Positions 28,328-38,701 of a stretch of DNA of 64,000 nt are shown piece after piece. The notes beneath the pieces are model-generated. The model was given only the letters and a program-made list of their open reading frames with translations, had not been told where the DNA came from and did no database searches. Origin of the DNA: Flavobacterium cheongpyeongense. GTDB lineage: Bacteria > Bacteroidota > Bacteroidia > Flavobacteriales > Flavobacteriaceae. The stretch is taken from the NCBI RefSeq assembly GCF_003202435.1, contig NZ_QJHK01000022.1, positions 1 to 64,000 of the forward strand, given 5' to 3'. The position numbers and the translations under genes are program-made. Within the stretch, counting starts at the first letter, position 1, and each line of letters begins with the position of its first letter.

Positions 28328-30106
28328 TTAATAACCTGGATTTTGTAACAATTTTGTATTCATCTGCAGCTGTGACGTTGGCAAAGGAAATAAATAATGT
28401 TTACGTTGAAAATTTCTGTTATCTGTTGGATCAAGTAACAAAGCTTTTAGGTTTCCTTTTCCTGTAGCAACTGAAAGTTCTCCATACGGATAAGCCGTTG
28501 GTTTATACAAATTAATATTTCCTTCGTAATCAGTTGCCTGAATTACTGAACCTAATATGGGTTCGTTTAATATCTGCTCTGCCACACCCCATCTTTTTAA
28601 ATCATCATAGCGGGTATTTTCACCAAACAATTCAACGGCTCTTTCTCTTCTAATTTCGTCCAACATATTCAAATTATTAGTAGTAACAAAAGTATTTGTT
28701 AATGCTGGAAGCCCTGCTCTTTGACGAATCAGATTTATCGATTCATTCAACTGTCCGTCAGTAATTGTACCATTCAATTCATACAAAGCTTCTGCATACA
28801 TCAAATATACTTCGGCTAATCTAATTTGAGGGTAATCGGCTGATTCTGTATTTGCTGCTCTATAAGTACCATAATTATATGCCCTAAATTTTCTATTAGC
28901 ATAACCCGAACCACTATCTCCTCCCGGACCAAACAATTTTATGGCTCCAGAAACCGGAATTGCATCGGTGGCTAAATCAACAAAATAAGAAGTCAATCTA
29001 TAATCACGGTTTCTATACTCGTCCCCTACTTTTACATATCCTTGAAACAAAGGCGATTTGTCTACAGGTAAACCATCTGAACAAAGAAACATGTCCATAA
29101 ATTTTCTGGAAGGAGCCAATCTTGAACCAACCGTATGACTTAAATTGGTATTGCCTGTTAATAAACTAAAATCGTACTTATTATAAAGAATAAACTCTTT
29201 ATTTGTTGATTTATCCAATCCTGCAGGGTTAGAGCCTGCATCTTCCAGATTAAACAAATAATACATACTAAAATTATTCAACTCTGCATTATGATTCCAT
29301 AATTCATAACCACCATTACTCATTACATCTTTGGTTAATTCAATTACTTCTTCTAAATAAGCTTGTGTATTCGATGCATTACCAGTTGTTCCCGCTCCAT
29401 TTGAAACACCATCTCCATCTGTAGTGGTACCTACATATTTTTCCCAAGTAGCTTCATACAATAAAACCCTGGCTTTAAAAGCCTTAGCAGCCCATTTACT
29501 AAGATGTCCTTTGTCTGATGCTGCTATATTTTGCTCTAATGGCAAATCAGGAATAGCTTCATTTAAATCGGTTATGATTTGGTTCATCACTTCGTAACGG
29601 CTGTTGCGTTTTCCATATAACACCCCGTCATTAACATCTACTACAGTGGTTACAACAGGTACTCCACCGTATCTTTTTAGTAAAAAGAAATGATGCCATG
29701 CTCTGAAAAATTTTGCTGCTGCTACATATTGAGCAATATCAGTTTTATTACCTTGGTATTGTGCCGCAGCATTTAATAAAATATTATTTGCCCTAATATA
29801 TTTATAAGGATTTCTCCAATATATGTCGGATACAGGAGCAATTGTATTTCCCCTTCCTTCATCCTGACTTAAAGAGGTCAAGTCGGTGCCAAAATCCATG
29901 AAGTTGTATATATTGCTGCCATCAACCCCTCTCCAGCTCACCATTTTATTATAAAAATCATTGGATGCTGCTTTAAAATCTGCTGGTGTTTTAAAATAAG
30001 AAGCCTCTGTTTGCGCATCAAGAGGATCTAAATCTAAGTAATCACTCTGACAGCTTGTAAATAATAATACTGAAGACAGTACTAATGTTGTTACTATATT
30101 TTTCAT
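28328..30106 (-). CDS. SusD/RagB-family glycan-binding lipoprotein
   Basis: 592 aa with a lipobox (LLFTSC) followed by DYLDLDPLDAQTEASYF, the standard SusD opening. The TPR-like helices include ADYPQIRLAEVYLMYAEALY and INLIRQRAGLP, and the C-terminal part has LDEIRRERAVELFGE and HYLFPLPTSQLQMN. SusD proteins form the lid of the SusC importer and bind the target oligosaccharide. It starts 17 bp after SusC. A probable outer-membrane complex with the SusC protein at 30124. Confidence 0.95.
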   Translation of the reverse strand: MKNIVTTLVLSSVLLFTSCQSDYLDLDPLDAQTEASYFKTPADFKAASNDFYNKMVSWRGVDGSNIYNFMDFGTDLTSLSQDEGRGNTIAPVSDIYWRNPYKYIRANNILLNAAAQYQGNKTDIAQYVAAAKFFRAWHHFFLLKRYGGVPVVTTVVDVNDGVLYGKRNSRYEVMNQIITDLNEAIPDLPLEQNIAASDKGHLSKWAAKAFKARVLLYEATWEKYVGTTTDGDGVSNGAGTTGNASNTQAYLEEVIELTKDVMSNGGYELWNHNAELNNFSMYYLFNLEDAGSNPAGLDKSTNKEFILYNKYDFSLLTGNTNLSHTVGSRLAPSRKFMDMFLCSDGLPVDKSPLFQGYVKVGDEYRNRDYRLTSYFVDLATDAIPVSGAIKLFGPGGDSGSGYANRKFRAYNYGTYRAANTESADYPQIRLAEVYLMYAEALYELNGTITDGQLNESINLIRQRAGLPALTNTFVTTNNLNMLDEIRRERAVELFGENTRYDDLKRWGVAEQILNEPILGSVIQATDYEGNINLYKPTAYPYGELSVATGKGNLKALLLDPTDNRNFQRKHYLFPLPTSQLQMNTKLLQNPGY

Positions 30107-30123
30107 ATTAGTCTTTTTAATAA

Positions 30124-33100
30124 TTAAAAGGAAACATTTAATCCTAAAGAAAAGGTTCTGGTAAATGGATAGATGTTATTTGAACTATCTCCAAATTCAG
30201 GATCGTATCCATCTTTAACTTTTGAAAATTCAAACAAATCATTTCCTGAAAAATAAACCCTAAACTTATCTAATTGAAATTGGGCAATTTTTAAATCTTT
30301 TAAAGTATATCCCACTATTAACGATTTCAGCCTGATATAACGGTTATTTTGCAAGGCAAAATCATTATTTTCCCAGTTCCATGCTGCTCTTGTTGTATTA
30401 GTTGTCAATCTTGGATAAGCTGCATCAGTATTTTCAGGTGTCCAGGTTTTACCTAAATAAGCAGTTGTTTGGCTACCATAAATTGTATTAAAAGGATAAG
30501 ACAAGAAACCTGTTCTTAGCACATTTTGCTCTAAAACTCCTTGAAAAAAGGTTGAAACATCAAATTTACCATAAGTAGCACTTAAGTTAACACCATATAC
30601 ATAATGCGCTGCTGTGTCCCCCATAAATTTGAGATCTTTAGCATCTATCATCCCGTCATTATTTAAATCCACTCTTTTAGTGTCTCCTGGTCGTAAAACA
30701 TTTAATCCTGAAGGAAGTGCCCCATTGTTATTGGTGTTTGCATAATAAGCATCTACTTCAGCCTGGGTTTGAAAAAGTGCTGTTTGATACAAGAAAACAG
30801 GATTTAAAGGATGCCCTAACACGCCATTATAATTAACTCCCGGAGTGATAACTTCAGCATTTTCTTTTTTAAGCAGGATATTTCTGGTGTCTCCCATATT
30901 AGCCGAAACACTATATTTTAATTTACCTATTTCACCTCTGTAACCCAAAGAAACCTCCCATCCTTTGGTTTCAAGTTCACCTGCATTTGTTTTTGGAGCA
31001 AGACCACCTAATACATCCGGATAAATAATATCAGTAAGCATTCCTACATTTTTTTTCGTAAAAAAATCATACGATCCAAATAATTTTGTGTCAAAGAAAT
31101 TAAAATCGGCACCGTAGGTTTTCATCACAACTCGTTCCCATGAATTTTGATTAGAAGTTATTCCATTAACCCAACTAGAGGCTTGTTGCGCTGCCGTGGT
31201 TCCAAAAACGGCACTACCATTACTAATATTAGAAATGTAACTATAATTACCAACACCTGATTGTGATCCCATTTCTCCATAAGAATATCTCAATTTCAAA
31301 TGACTTAATGGCTTGATATTTTTCATAAACCCTTCTTCAGACACAACCCATCCTGCCTGTATTCCTCCGAAATTATTCCATTTATTTCCAGGCCCAAACT
31401 GAGAAGAACCATCACGTCTGCCACTCCCTTCAAACAAGTATTTATTTTTATAAGCATAATTGAATCGTCCCAGATAAGAATACAATCCTTTATGTCCTCT
31501 GCCTCCTGTTGCTTCCACCTTATTTTCAATAGACCCCATATTTATATCATACACTCCATTATCAATAAAGCCTTTTCTATAACCATACAATCGAACATCT
31601 TCCGTTTTTTCAGCAGTCATCCCTAAAAGAGCTGCAAAACTGTGATTCCCAAAACTTTTATCGTAATTTAAAAATCCACCATAATTTTGATACGTAATTT
31701 GTTTATTTTCCTGTCTTATAGAAGACTCCGAGTTAACTGACTCAGGTGCTAAAGTACCATACCAGCTATACTGAGGAACTGTTATAACATAATTCAGATT
31801 ATTAAAAAAATCTTTGTTATAAGCCACTTTCGTTTGAAAAGTTAAACCATCATACAATTTGAATGTAGCTGCTACATTCATCATGATCTGGTCTCTGGTC
31901 GTTTTATCTCTCCCTCCATCTACAGTAGCCGCAACATTATTACGATTCCCTGCTATATTAAAGTTAGCATACCATTGTCCGAAAGGGTTTCTTGATGGAA
32001 AAAATGGTGGGTCTTGTGATACCGAACCGTCCATACCAGAAGAAGGTGATGAAAGATCGTATTTAAAATACGAAATATTGGTTTCTAATTTCAACCATTT
32101 GTTTACATTATAATCATAGTTCAATCTTACATTATACTGCTTTTTTCCATCGTAAGCCGTTTGAAGGGCACCAACATCTTCTGAATATCCATAAGATACC
32201 CTGTAATTGGTATTATCAGTACCTCCCGAAATACTACCATTGTGATAAGTAGAAACAGAACGACCAAACATCTCCTCATATCTTGGAGAATTCGATATAT
32301 AGATATTACCCCAAAATTGGGTTGGGTAAATTCCCGCATACCCTGTTTTCATTAACTCTAAATTTTCTTTAGACTGCCATCCCCAATAATTGGCCTGGGC
32401 TCCATCTTGTTCCGCTGCATCTAACCAAGCTGTTGCGTATTGTTGCATAGTTGGTGTTTGAGGTCTAATCCCTAAAACATTTACCCTTGTTGTTGTAGCA
32501 AGTTCCACTTTCATTTTTCCATTTTTCCCCTTTTTGGTAGTTACCATAATAACTCCATTTGAGGCTCTCGAACCATAAAGTGCCGCTGAAGCATCTTTTA
32601 AGACAGTAACCGATTGAATATCGTCAGGGTTCATATTATAGAAAGCTTCATTATTAATAGCTGGATTACCATCAATAACAATAAGAGGAGAGCCACCATT
32701 GATAGAAGTAGCCCCTCTAATTTGTAAATTAAGACCTTCTCTTCCTGGTCTGGACGAATTACGGGTAACTACTAAACCTGGCGTTTGCCCCTGCAAAGAC
32801 AATGCTGGATTTGTGACTGCCCTGTCTTGCAAAGATTTAGCTGTTACTGTTTCAATAGAACCTGTGGAAGTTATTTTCTTTTGTGTTCCATAAGCCACAA
32901 CTATTACCTCCTTTAAAGCTGCAACATCATTTTCTAAAGTTACATTGATAATTCTTTGCGCATCTACACGGATTTCTTTAGTTTTAAGACCTACAGAGCT
33001 AAAAACAAGTATTACATCCGGAGAACTTACAGTAATGGTATAGCTTCCGTCAAAATCGGTAGTCACGCCTCCTTTAACACCTTTTATAGTAACATTTGCC

Positions 33101-33312
33101 CCCGGGATTCCTAAATTATCCTCTGCTGAAGTTACCTTCCCTTTAATTATTATTTGATCTGCTTCTTCATTTCGTACATAACTCTTCGAAATGTTTGACT
33201 CTTCTTTACTTAGGGCAAAAGACTGGAAAGAAAAGCAAATAAGGAAAGACAAAACCAAAGATGGTTTAAGCCTGAGCCATAAATTTGTTTTTATTAAAAA
33301 ATTCATTTTCAT
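30124..33312 (-). CDS. SusC/RagA-family TonB-dependent outer-membrane transporter
   Basis: About 1062 aa. It has a signal peptide (SFLICFSFQSFALS), a CarboxypepD_reg-like domain (about residues 55-130), a TonB-box-like segment LKEVIVVAYGTQKK, a plug domain with SLQGQTPGLVV, GGSPLIVIDG and ASAALYGSRASNGVIMVTTK, and a 22-strand barrel ending FTRTFSLGLNVSF. It imports oligosaccharides with SusD. I prefer the ATG at 33312 over a GTG nine bases upstream (33321). First gene of the surface-module transcript. Operator site C lies about 220 bp upstream. Confidence 0.95.
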   Translation of the reverse strand: MKMNFLIKTNLWLRLKPSLVLSFLICFSFQSFALSKEESNISKSYVRNEEADQIIIKGKVTSAEDNLGIPGANVTIKGVKGGVTTDFDGSYTITVSSPDVILVFSSVGLKTKEIRVDAQRIINVTLENDVAALKEVIVVAYGTQKKITSTGSIETVTAKSLQDRAVTNPALSLQGQTPGLVVTRNSSRPGREGLNLQIRGATSINGGSPLIVIDGNPAINNEAFYNMNPDDIQSVTVLKDASAALYGSRASNGVIMVTTKKGKNGKMKVELATTTRVNVLGIRPQTPTMQQYATAWLDAAEQDGAQANYWGWQSKENLELMKTGYAGIYPTQFWGNIYISNSPRYEEMFGRSVSTYHNGSISGGTDNTNYRVSYGYSEDVGALQTAYDGKKQYNVRLNYDYNVNKWLKLETNISYFKYDLSSPSSGMDGSVSQDPPFFPSRNPFGQWYANFNIAGNRNNVAATVDGGRDKTTRDQIMMNVAATFKLYDGLTFQTKVAYNKDFFNNLNYVITVPQYSWYGTLAPESVNSESSIRQENKQITYQNYGGFLNYDKSFGNHSFAALLGMTAEKTEDVRLYGYRKGFIDNGVYDINMGSIENKVEATGGRGHKGLYSYLGRFNYAYKNKYLFEGSGRRDGSSQFGPGNKWNNFGGIQAGWVVSEEGFMKNIKPLSHLKLRYSYGEMGSQSGVGNYSYISNISNGSAVFGTTAAQQASSWVNGITSNQNSWERVVMKTYGADFNFFDTKLFGSYDFFTKKNVGMLTDIIYPDVLGGLAPKTNAGELETKGWEVSLGYRGEIGKLKYSVSANMGDTRNILLKKENAEVITPGVNYNGVLGHPLNPVFLYQTALFQTQAEVDAYYANTNNNGALPSGLNVLRPGDTKRVDLNNDGMIDAKDLKFMGDTAAHYVYGVNLSATYGKFDVSTFFQGVLEQNVLRTGFLSYPFNTIYGSQTTAYLGKTWTPENTDAAYPRLTTNTTRAAWNWENNDFALQNNRYIRLKSLIVGYTLKDLKIAQFQLDKFRVYFSGNDLFEFSKVKDGYDPEFGDSSNNIYPFTRTFSLGLNVSF

Positions 33313-33796
33313 AGTGATCACTTTTTGTTAGTAAATTAGTTGGTTTATTATTTTAATTTCGTTTTTGATCTAAATATTTTAGACTCTCAGGAATGGTTAC
33401 GTTTTTTTAAAAAAATTCACATTTATTTTTTTTTAGCTTAATAATTTTGATATACATAATTTTATAGTGATTTAAATAGCATATCACGAATAATACCCAT
33501 ACAATATTAAATATTTAAAGAATATTAGCGCTATAACAAATCATTCAAAGACTATAACTTATCATCCATTTTGATATTTGCATCTATTTTCCCCTACAAA
33601 AACTAATTATAAAAACAAAAAGCGGTAAAAAAACAGTTTTTGAATGTGTTGATTAAGTTTAATTTGTTGACATAAAACAGCCCTAATACCGATTATCTAT
33701 TCAATATTGCCTTATAAAAATGAGCCTGTTTTTATATTACATCGCATTATATCATTTATGCATATAAACAAACGAGAACAATTAGTAGCTGTATAT
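33313..33796. other. Regulatory region upstream of susC
   Basis: AT-rich region holding operator site C (33533-33562). A partial copy of the same motif (CACTATAAAATTAT on the minus strand) is seen near 33461-33474. No exact TTG/TAnnTTTG promoter was found. Confidence 0.4.
33533..33562 (-). promoter_or_regulatory. Tandem 21-bp operator, site C (susC)
   Basis: Half-sites ATAACAAAT (33533-33541) and ATAACTTAT (33554-33562) on the plus-strand reading, start to start 21 bp. The spacer ATCATTCA directly after the start of the first half matches site A. It lies about 220 bp upstream of the susC start and has the same orientation as the other four sites. Confidence 0.55.
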
Positions 33797-33830
33797 AAAA
33801 AAAGCCTGATTTTAAATTTAAAATCAGGCT
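33797..33830 (-). terminator. Terminator of the HTCS gene
   Basis: A 28-bp perfect palindrome (33803-33830, half AGCCTGATTTTAAA) followed on the minus strand by a run of seven T. It lies 37 bp after the HTCS stop, a strong intrinsic terminator. Confidence 0.85.
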
Positions 33831-33866
33831 GATTAGTTCAACTTTTATTTATGTACAAAATTGGTT

Positions 33867-36800
33867 TTACTCCTTTTTTTCTTTTTGATCCTGAATATAC
33901 TGAGTTGGAGTAACTTTAAAAACTTCCTTAAATGTTTTTGTAAAATAGGCAGTCGAGTTAAAACCACAATTATGAGCCACTTCTTTTATCGAATAATTAT
34001 TTGTCAACAATAATTCAGAAGCATACTTTAATCGGATGGTTCTAATAAAATTACTGGGATTCTGACCTGTCAGCGAACTTATTTTTCGATAAAATTGTGA
34101 TCTTCCCATGCCCAGATTTCCAATTAAATCATCCAGCGTAAAATCAATATTAGTAACATTCGCTATTACAATCTTAGTTGATTTTTCTAAAAATTGTTCG
34201 TCAAGGGAATTAACAGTCATCTCAGACGAAGGAACAATACCGCCAATAGCTGAGAAACGATCACGCACTCTTTTTCTGGCTTCCAAAAGATTAACAACTC
34301 TCGCCTTTAAAATATTCATATTAAATGGTTTTGAAATATAACCATCTGCACCTGTCTGATAGCCCTGAAGAACATCCTCGTCCAGATTCCTTGCCGTTAA
34401 TAGTAAAATTGGAATATGACTGATTTCAAAATCATTTTTAACTTCATGACACAATTCAAATCCATCCATTTTAGGCATCATCACATCACTAATTATGACA
34501 TCAGGGAAATATTTACGTATTTTCTCTAACCCTTCGACACCATTAGTTGCTTCTTTAACTTTGAACTGGTCGCTTAATTCATTTTTAATATGATTGCGAA
34601 GCACTTTGTTGTCTTCAATTAGGAGTACTACTGGTTTATTTCCTTTTTCTTCCTCTCTGCTTACATCCTGAAGGACATCAGCTTCATCTGTAATAGCAAT
34701 TTCATAGGCCACTGATTCTATGCTGTCCATTTGCTTATTAGGCAAAATATTCAGTTTGAAACCTTTTCTGACCTGTTTACCGTCTGTTTTTATATCTGTT
34801 GGAATTTGAACCGTAAATGTTGATCCGGATTTATATTCACTTTCCACCGAAATTTCACCCTGATGTAATTCGACTAAACTTTTGGTGTAATTCAACCCTA
34901 TTCCTGTTCCCGTTTTTGAAGAATCTGCATGGAAAAATCGTTGAAAAACCTCTTTCAATTGTTTCTTTTTAAATCCAATCCCTGTATCCGTAATTTTAAT
35001 CTGAATCATTTTCTGAGAAGTCACAGGACTAAAAAAGAACCACTTATATTTTTTCTTAAAGCTTTCCTCTTCAGAAATCGAAATCTTAATTATCCCTTTA
35101 TTATTCGTGAATTTGATAGCATTTGATAATAAATTGGCCAGTATTTTTTCAATTTTATCCGGATCGAACATACCATAATACTCTTTTAACGAAGACTCAA
35201 AAACAAACCGAATGTTTTTGGTCTTTGCCAAATCTTCAAACAAGTAAAATATCTCTTTAGAAAACTTAACTATATCAAGATTAGTTACTTCCAAATATGA
35301 TTTCCCTGATTCAATTTTTCTGAGATCCAAAAGCTGATCTACCAGATACAGCAGTCGCTTACTGCTCTTCTGAATCAAATTAGCTGATTTTTTAACTTCT
35401 TCAACATCATTTAATTGAGATAATATTTTCTCAACTGGATTTAATATCAACGTCAGGGGCGTTCTGAACTCATGGGAGACATTGATAAAAAAACGGAGTT
35501 TCATCTGATCTAGTTCGTGTTCTTTCTTTTCATTTATTTTTTTAGCGTAAAAATCCAATACAAGCCATACACCTCCTATAAGTATCAAAAAATAAAATAA
35601 ATAAGCCCACCATGTTTTCCAGAAAGGAGGAAGTACTTTGATTAAAAGACTGGTCTTTCCAGCACTTTTCCATTGTCCGTCTATTGAGGCTATAACTTCA
35701 AATTTATAGATCCCCGGTGCTAAATTGGAATAATTAGCTATTCTGTTTTTATTTACAGTAATAAAATCATGATCCAGACCAATCATCTTATAAGCATATT
35801 TGACACGTTCAGGATTTTGAAAATTTAAAGCAACGAATCCAAACGAAATATAACCTTCATTATACTTTAATTCCAGCTCGGCAAGATTTGATATGGATTT
35901 ATTAAAAAGTACCCTTCCATTTATGGTATCACCGGCATTTATTCTTTTATTAAACACCTTAATATCAGTAATAATTGGCACAACTTTATTTGAACTAAGG
36001 GAAATATCATTAGGATAAAAAATATTAAAACCATTTATTCCGCCAACAATAATCCGTCCATCAAAGGTTTTTGCAATCGATTTGCTTTGAAACTCCAGCC
36101 CTTGCAATCCATCATGCACATTAAAATTTTTAATATTTTGGGTTTTCGGGTTTAATAATGACAATCCGCTTTTAGTACTAATCCATATATTTTTATCATG
36201 GTCTTCCTGAATTCCCACGACCAGATTATTTGGAAGTCCATTATTAGAGGAATAAGAATGCTTCAATTTTAAGTTCCTGTCTAATTGATATAATCCCATA
36301 TCAGTGCTAACCCAGATATTTCCTTTATAATCTTCTGTTATATGATTGATACGATTGCCTTGAATATTCTTAATTTTTATCTCTTCAAAATTAATATTAT
36401 CGGGGATTCTTTTATTTAAACTACTTAATTTCACATAACAAAGCCCTAATGAAGTCCCCACCCATAAGCGGTTCTGAGAATCTGTAAATAGAGAAAAAAC
36501 AAAGTTGCTGATCAGACTTTTCGGATTATTTACTATATTCTTAAACTTAAAAAACTTTTCAGACTCGGTATCAAATAAATTTAATCCTGTTGTTGAAGTG
36601 CCAAGCCATATTCGTTTTTGATTGTCTTTTGCAGCACACCAAACCGTATTTTGACCAATTGAGAACGGATTTCCCGGATCATTTTCATATCTTTTTACTA
36701 ATCCGGTGTCGGCATTGAACTTATTGAGTCCTTTGTCCCAGGTACACACCCATAAAATATTATTTTCTCCTTCTAATAAATATAAAATCTTGTTGGAGCT

Positions 36801-38051
36801 TAGGGAACCGGAATTTCCCGGAATTGTCTTATAATGTTTAAAAGATCCGTTTTTATTATCAAGCAAATCCAGCCCTCCTCCATCTGTACCAATCCAAATC
36901 CTCCTTTTACTGTCTTCTATCACAGATTGGGCAATCTTAGTACTTAGTCCTTTATCACTGTTTGGTTTATAAAAATGATGCCCAAATGAAGATTTAAATA
37001 AAGCCAATTTGTTGATTCCTTTATTATATGTAGCAATCCAGTAAATACCGTCTTTATCTTCTAAGACTTTTGAAGGCTGGTTATTAGGCAATGAATACGA
37101 ATCATTATGATCTTGTATTAAATGCTGAATTGCTCCTTTATTTTTATCTATCAAATAGATTCCGCTGCCATCTGTAGATGCCCAGACAAGTCCCTTCTTA
37201 TCCTGAAATAAATGGAATATTGGTATCGTGTAATTTACTGTTGCTACTTTTTTAATTGCCCTTTTTTTAATATCAAAAACATAAAGATGGGCCATATCGT
37301 TTCCAATCCAAAAATCACCATTTTTATCAATCAGGATTTGCTTTGGCAAATGATCTAAATACTGCTTCTTTTCAAAAACAATATTAATTCTTTCAAAAGA
37401 ATCTGCTTTTGGATTGTATCTGTTTAAATGATTTCCATTTGTCCCTATCCAAATGTTACCGTACTTATCCTGAACAATGCTCGTTATATTATTATTGTCT
37501 ATGGATTTTTTATTCTTTGGAGCATTTACATAACGAATAAAATCTAAATTATCAAAAGAAGGTGTAATCGAAGAAGCCAGATTAATTTTTAATAATCCAT
37601 TTTTTGTCCCCACCCAAAGTAAATTTGTTTTTTTATCAAATAACAGACTATTTATTTCTTCTCTTAAATTTATTCTTTTAACATTTTTACTGTAAAGATT
37701 CACTCTGTAAAACTTTTGTGAGTCTTTGTCAAAAATATTTAACCCATTACTTGTACCCACCCATAACAATCCTTTACTATCTTCTGTTATTGTATTAATC
37801 CTGTTATTACTAATAGAATACGGATCATTAATGATAGGTCTGTAAATTTCAAATTCATAACCATTGTACATATCAAGACCATCTATTGTCCCAAACCACA
37901 AAAAACCCTCGCTATCCTGAAATATTTCAACACTGGTACTACTTGAAAGACCATTATTTGTATCGAAATTTTCAATTTTCAAATTAGAATATTGAGAAAA
38001 ACTGAGTTTAAAAGAAAGGATGATCAACCAGATAATTATTGATTTTTTCAT
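33867..38051 (-). CDS. Hybrid two-component system sensor/regulator (HTCS)
   Basis: 1394 aa, all parts of a phosphorelay in one chain. It has a signal peptide and about 14 periplasmic reg_prop propeller repeats (xxLWVGTxxGLxxxD) up to about 690, then a Y_Y_Y domain to about 790 (YKMIGLDHDF). One membrane helix near 800-820 follows. Next come HisKA (FFINVSHEFRTPLTLI), HATPase (NLLSNAIKF, DTGIGF, GTGIGLNY), a receiver domain (IEDN, phospho-aspartate in IISDVMMPKMDG, lysine in YISKPF) and a C-terminal AraC helix-turn-helix (RSQFYRKI and YSIKEVAHNCGFNSTAYFTK). HTCS proteins sense oligosaccharides in the periplasm and activate their PUL. It lies next to the susC operon and has its own promoter (38108-38137). 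It is the likely user of the 21-bp tandem sites. Confidence 0.95.
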   Translation of the reverse strand: MKKSIIIWLIILSFKLSFSQYSNLKIENFDTNNGLSSSTSVEIFQDSEGFLWFGTIDGLDMYNGYEFEIYRPIINDPYSISNNRINTITEDSKGLLWVGTSNGLNIFDKDSQKFYRVNLYSKNVKRINLREEINSLLFDKKTNLLWVGTKNGLLKINLASSITPSFDNLDFIRYVNAPKNKKSIDNNNITSIVQDKYGNIWIGTNGNHLNRYNPKADSFERINIVFEKKQYLDHLPKQILIDKNGDFWIGNDMAHLYVFDIKKRAIKKVATVNYTIPIFHLFQDKKGLVWASTDGSGIYLIDKNKGAIQHLIQDHNDSYSLPNNQPSKVLEDKDGIYWIATYNKGINKLALFKSSFGHHFYKPNSDKGLSTKIAQSVIEDSKRRIWIGTDGGGLDLLDNKNGSFKHYKTIPGNSGSLSSNKILYLLEGENNILWVCTWDKGLNKFNADTGLVKRYENDPGNPFSIGQNTVWCAAKDNQKRIWLGTSTTGLNLFDTESEKFFKFKNIVNNPKSLISNFVFSLFTDSQNRLWVGTSLGLCYVKLSSLNKRIPDNINFEEIKIKNIQGNRINHITEDYKGNIWVSTDMGLYQLDRNLKLKHSYSSNNGLPNNLVVGIQEDHDKNIWISTKSGLSLLNPKTQNIKNFNVHDGLQGLEFQSKSIAKTFDGRIIVGGINGFNIFYPNDISLSSNKVVPIITDIKVFNKRINAGDTINGRVLFNKSISNLAELELKYNEGYISFGFVALNFQNPERVKYAYKMIGLDHDFITVNKNRIANYSNLAPGIYKFEVIASIDGQWKSAGKTSLLIKVLPPFWKTWWAYLFYFLILIGGVWLVLDFYAKKINEKKEHELDQMKLRFFINVSHEFRTPLTLILNPVEKILSQLNDVEEVKKSANLIQKSSKRLLYLVDQLLDLRKIESGKSYLEVTNLDIVKFSKEIFYLFEDLAKTKNIRFVFESSLKEYYGMFDPDKIEKILANLLSNAIKFTNNKGIIKISISEEESFKKKYKWFFFSPVTSQKMIQIKITDTGIGFKKKQLKEVFQRFFHADSSKTGTGIGLNYTKSLVELHQGEISVESEYKSGSTFTVQIPTDIKTDGKQVRKGFKLNILPNKQMDSIESVAYEIAITDEADVLQDVSREEEKGNKPVVLLIEDNKVLRNHIKNELSDQFKVKEATNGVEGLEKIRKYFPDVIISDVMMPKMDGFELCHEVKNDFEISHIPILLLTARNLDEDVLQGYQTGADGYISKPFNMNILKARVVNLLEARKRVRDRFSAIGGIVPSSEMTVNSLDEQFLEKSTKIVIANVTNIDFTLDDLIGNLGMGRSQFYRKISSLTGQNPSNFIRTIRLKYASELLLTNNYSIKEVAHNCGFNSTAYFTKTFKEVFKVTPTQYIQDQKEKKE

Positions 38052-38107
38052 TGATCTGAATTAAATAGATAGTATTTATATTGTATTATTAAAATTTAAC
38101 GTATTGT

Positions 38108-38137
38108 CAAAGTTAAAAATTAAATAGATGTCGACAA
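38108..38137 (-). promoter_or_regulatory. Promoter of the HTCS gene (TTG-N19-TAACTTTG)
   Basis: On the minus strand TTG (38137-38135), 19 bp, then TAACTTTG (38115-38108). This matches the Flavobacterium consensus TTG-N17-23-TAnnTTTG and leaves a leader of about 50 bases before the ATG at 38051. Confidence 0.7.
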
Positions 38138-38232
38138 TAAACAATAAATTAAAAACAATATTTTACTTAAATAAATACAATATTAACGAAAAAATAACAT
38201 TTAAAATAAGAATACTAACCTATTTAAAATTT

Positions 38233-38477
38233 TGTAGAAAAATTAAAATTCCTTTATCAACTGTCAAAAGAGATTCTTTACCTTAATTCAATAAACAAAC
38301 TTTTGAGAAAAAGGATTATAAAAGAATACCCATTCGATATTTTATTAATTGTAGCAGATCTGCATAACCATAGTAGTATTAGAAACAATTACAATGTACA
38401 ACATAATCAACTAATAATTATTGATTTACATCCTAATAAATCAGATATTATTTCAAAAATTGATGCTTTTCGTTAAT
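38233..38477 (+). other. Coding-like open stretch without a start, possible gene fragment
   Basis: About 80 codons stay open on the plus strand in a very AT-rich region and end at TAA 38477. The text contains KEYPFDILLIVADLHNHSS and QLIIIDLHPNKSDII. The alternating hydrophobic strands ending in D loosely recall a receiver-type fold, but I do not recognise a family. There is no ATG. It may be the tail of a decayed gene, or chance. Confidence 0.25.
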
Positions 38478-38482
38478 ATATT

Positions 38483-38683
38483 AATCCGTTGGGTATAATT
38501 AAAATTTTTATTTGATATCAAAACAGTAGACTAAAATTGAATGAAGCTCTATACTTCTGGAAATTATTGTCATACTGAATCATTTGTATTGTCTTAGGAT
38601 CAACTTAATGGAAGGCTTTTTTCTTCGAAAAGACTTCTACTTTGTTCAGCCTGATAACTGTTTTGAATTACACCCAACGGATT
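38483..38683. repeat. 201-bp segment bounded by 18-bp inverted repeats
   Basis: Left end AATCCGTTGGGTATAATT (38483-38500) and right end AATTACACCCAACGGATT (38666-38683) are inverted copies with one mismatch. The enclosed 165 bp have no ORF. No target-site duplication is obvious. It ends 18 bp from the kduD-type gene's stop. A MITE, an old IS scar or an invertible segment are all possible. Confidence 0.5.
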
Positions 38684-38701
38684 ATACTACTAAATTCTTA
38701 T

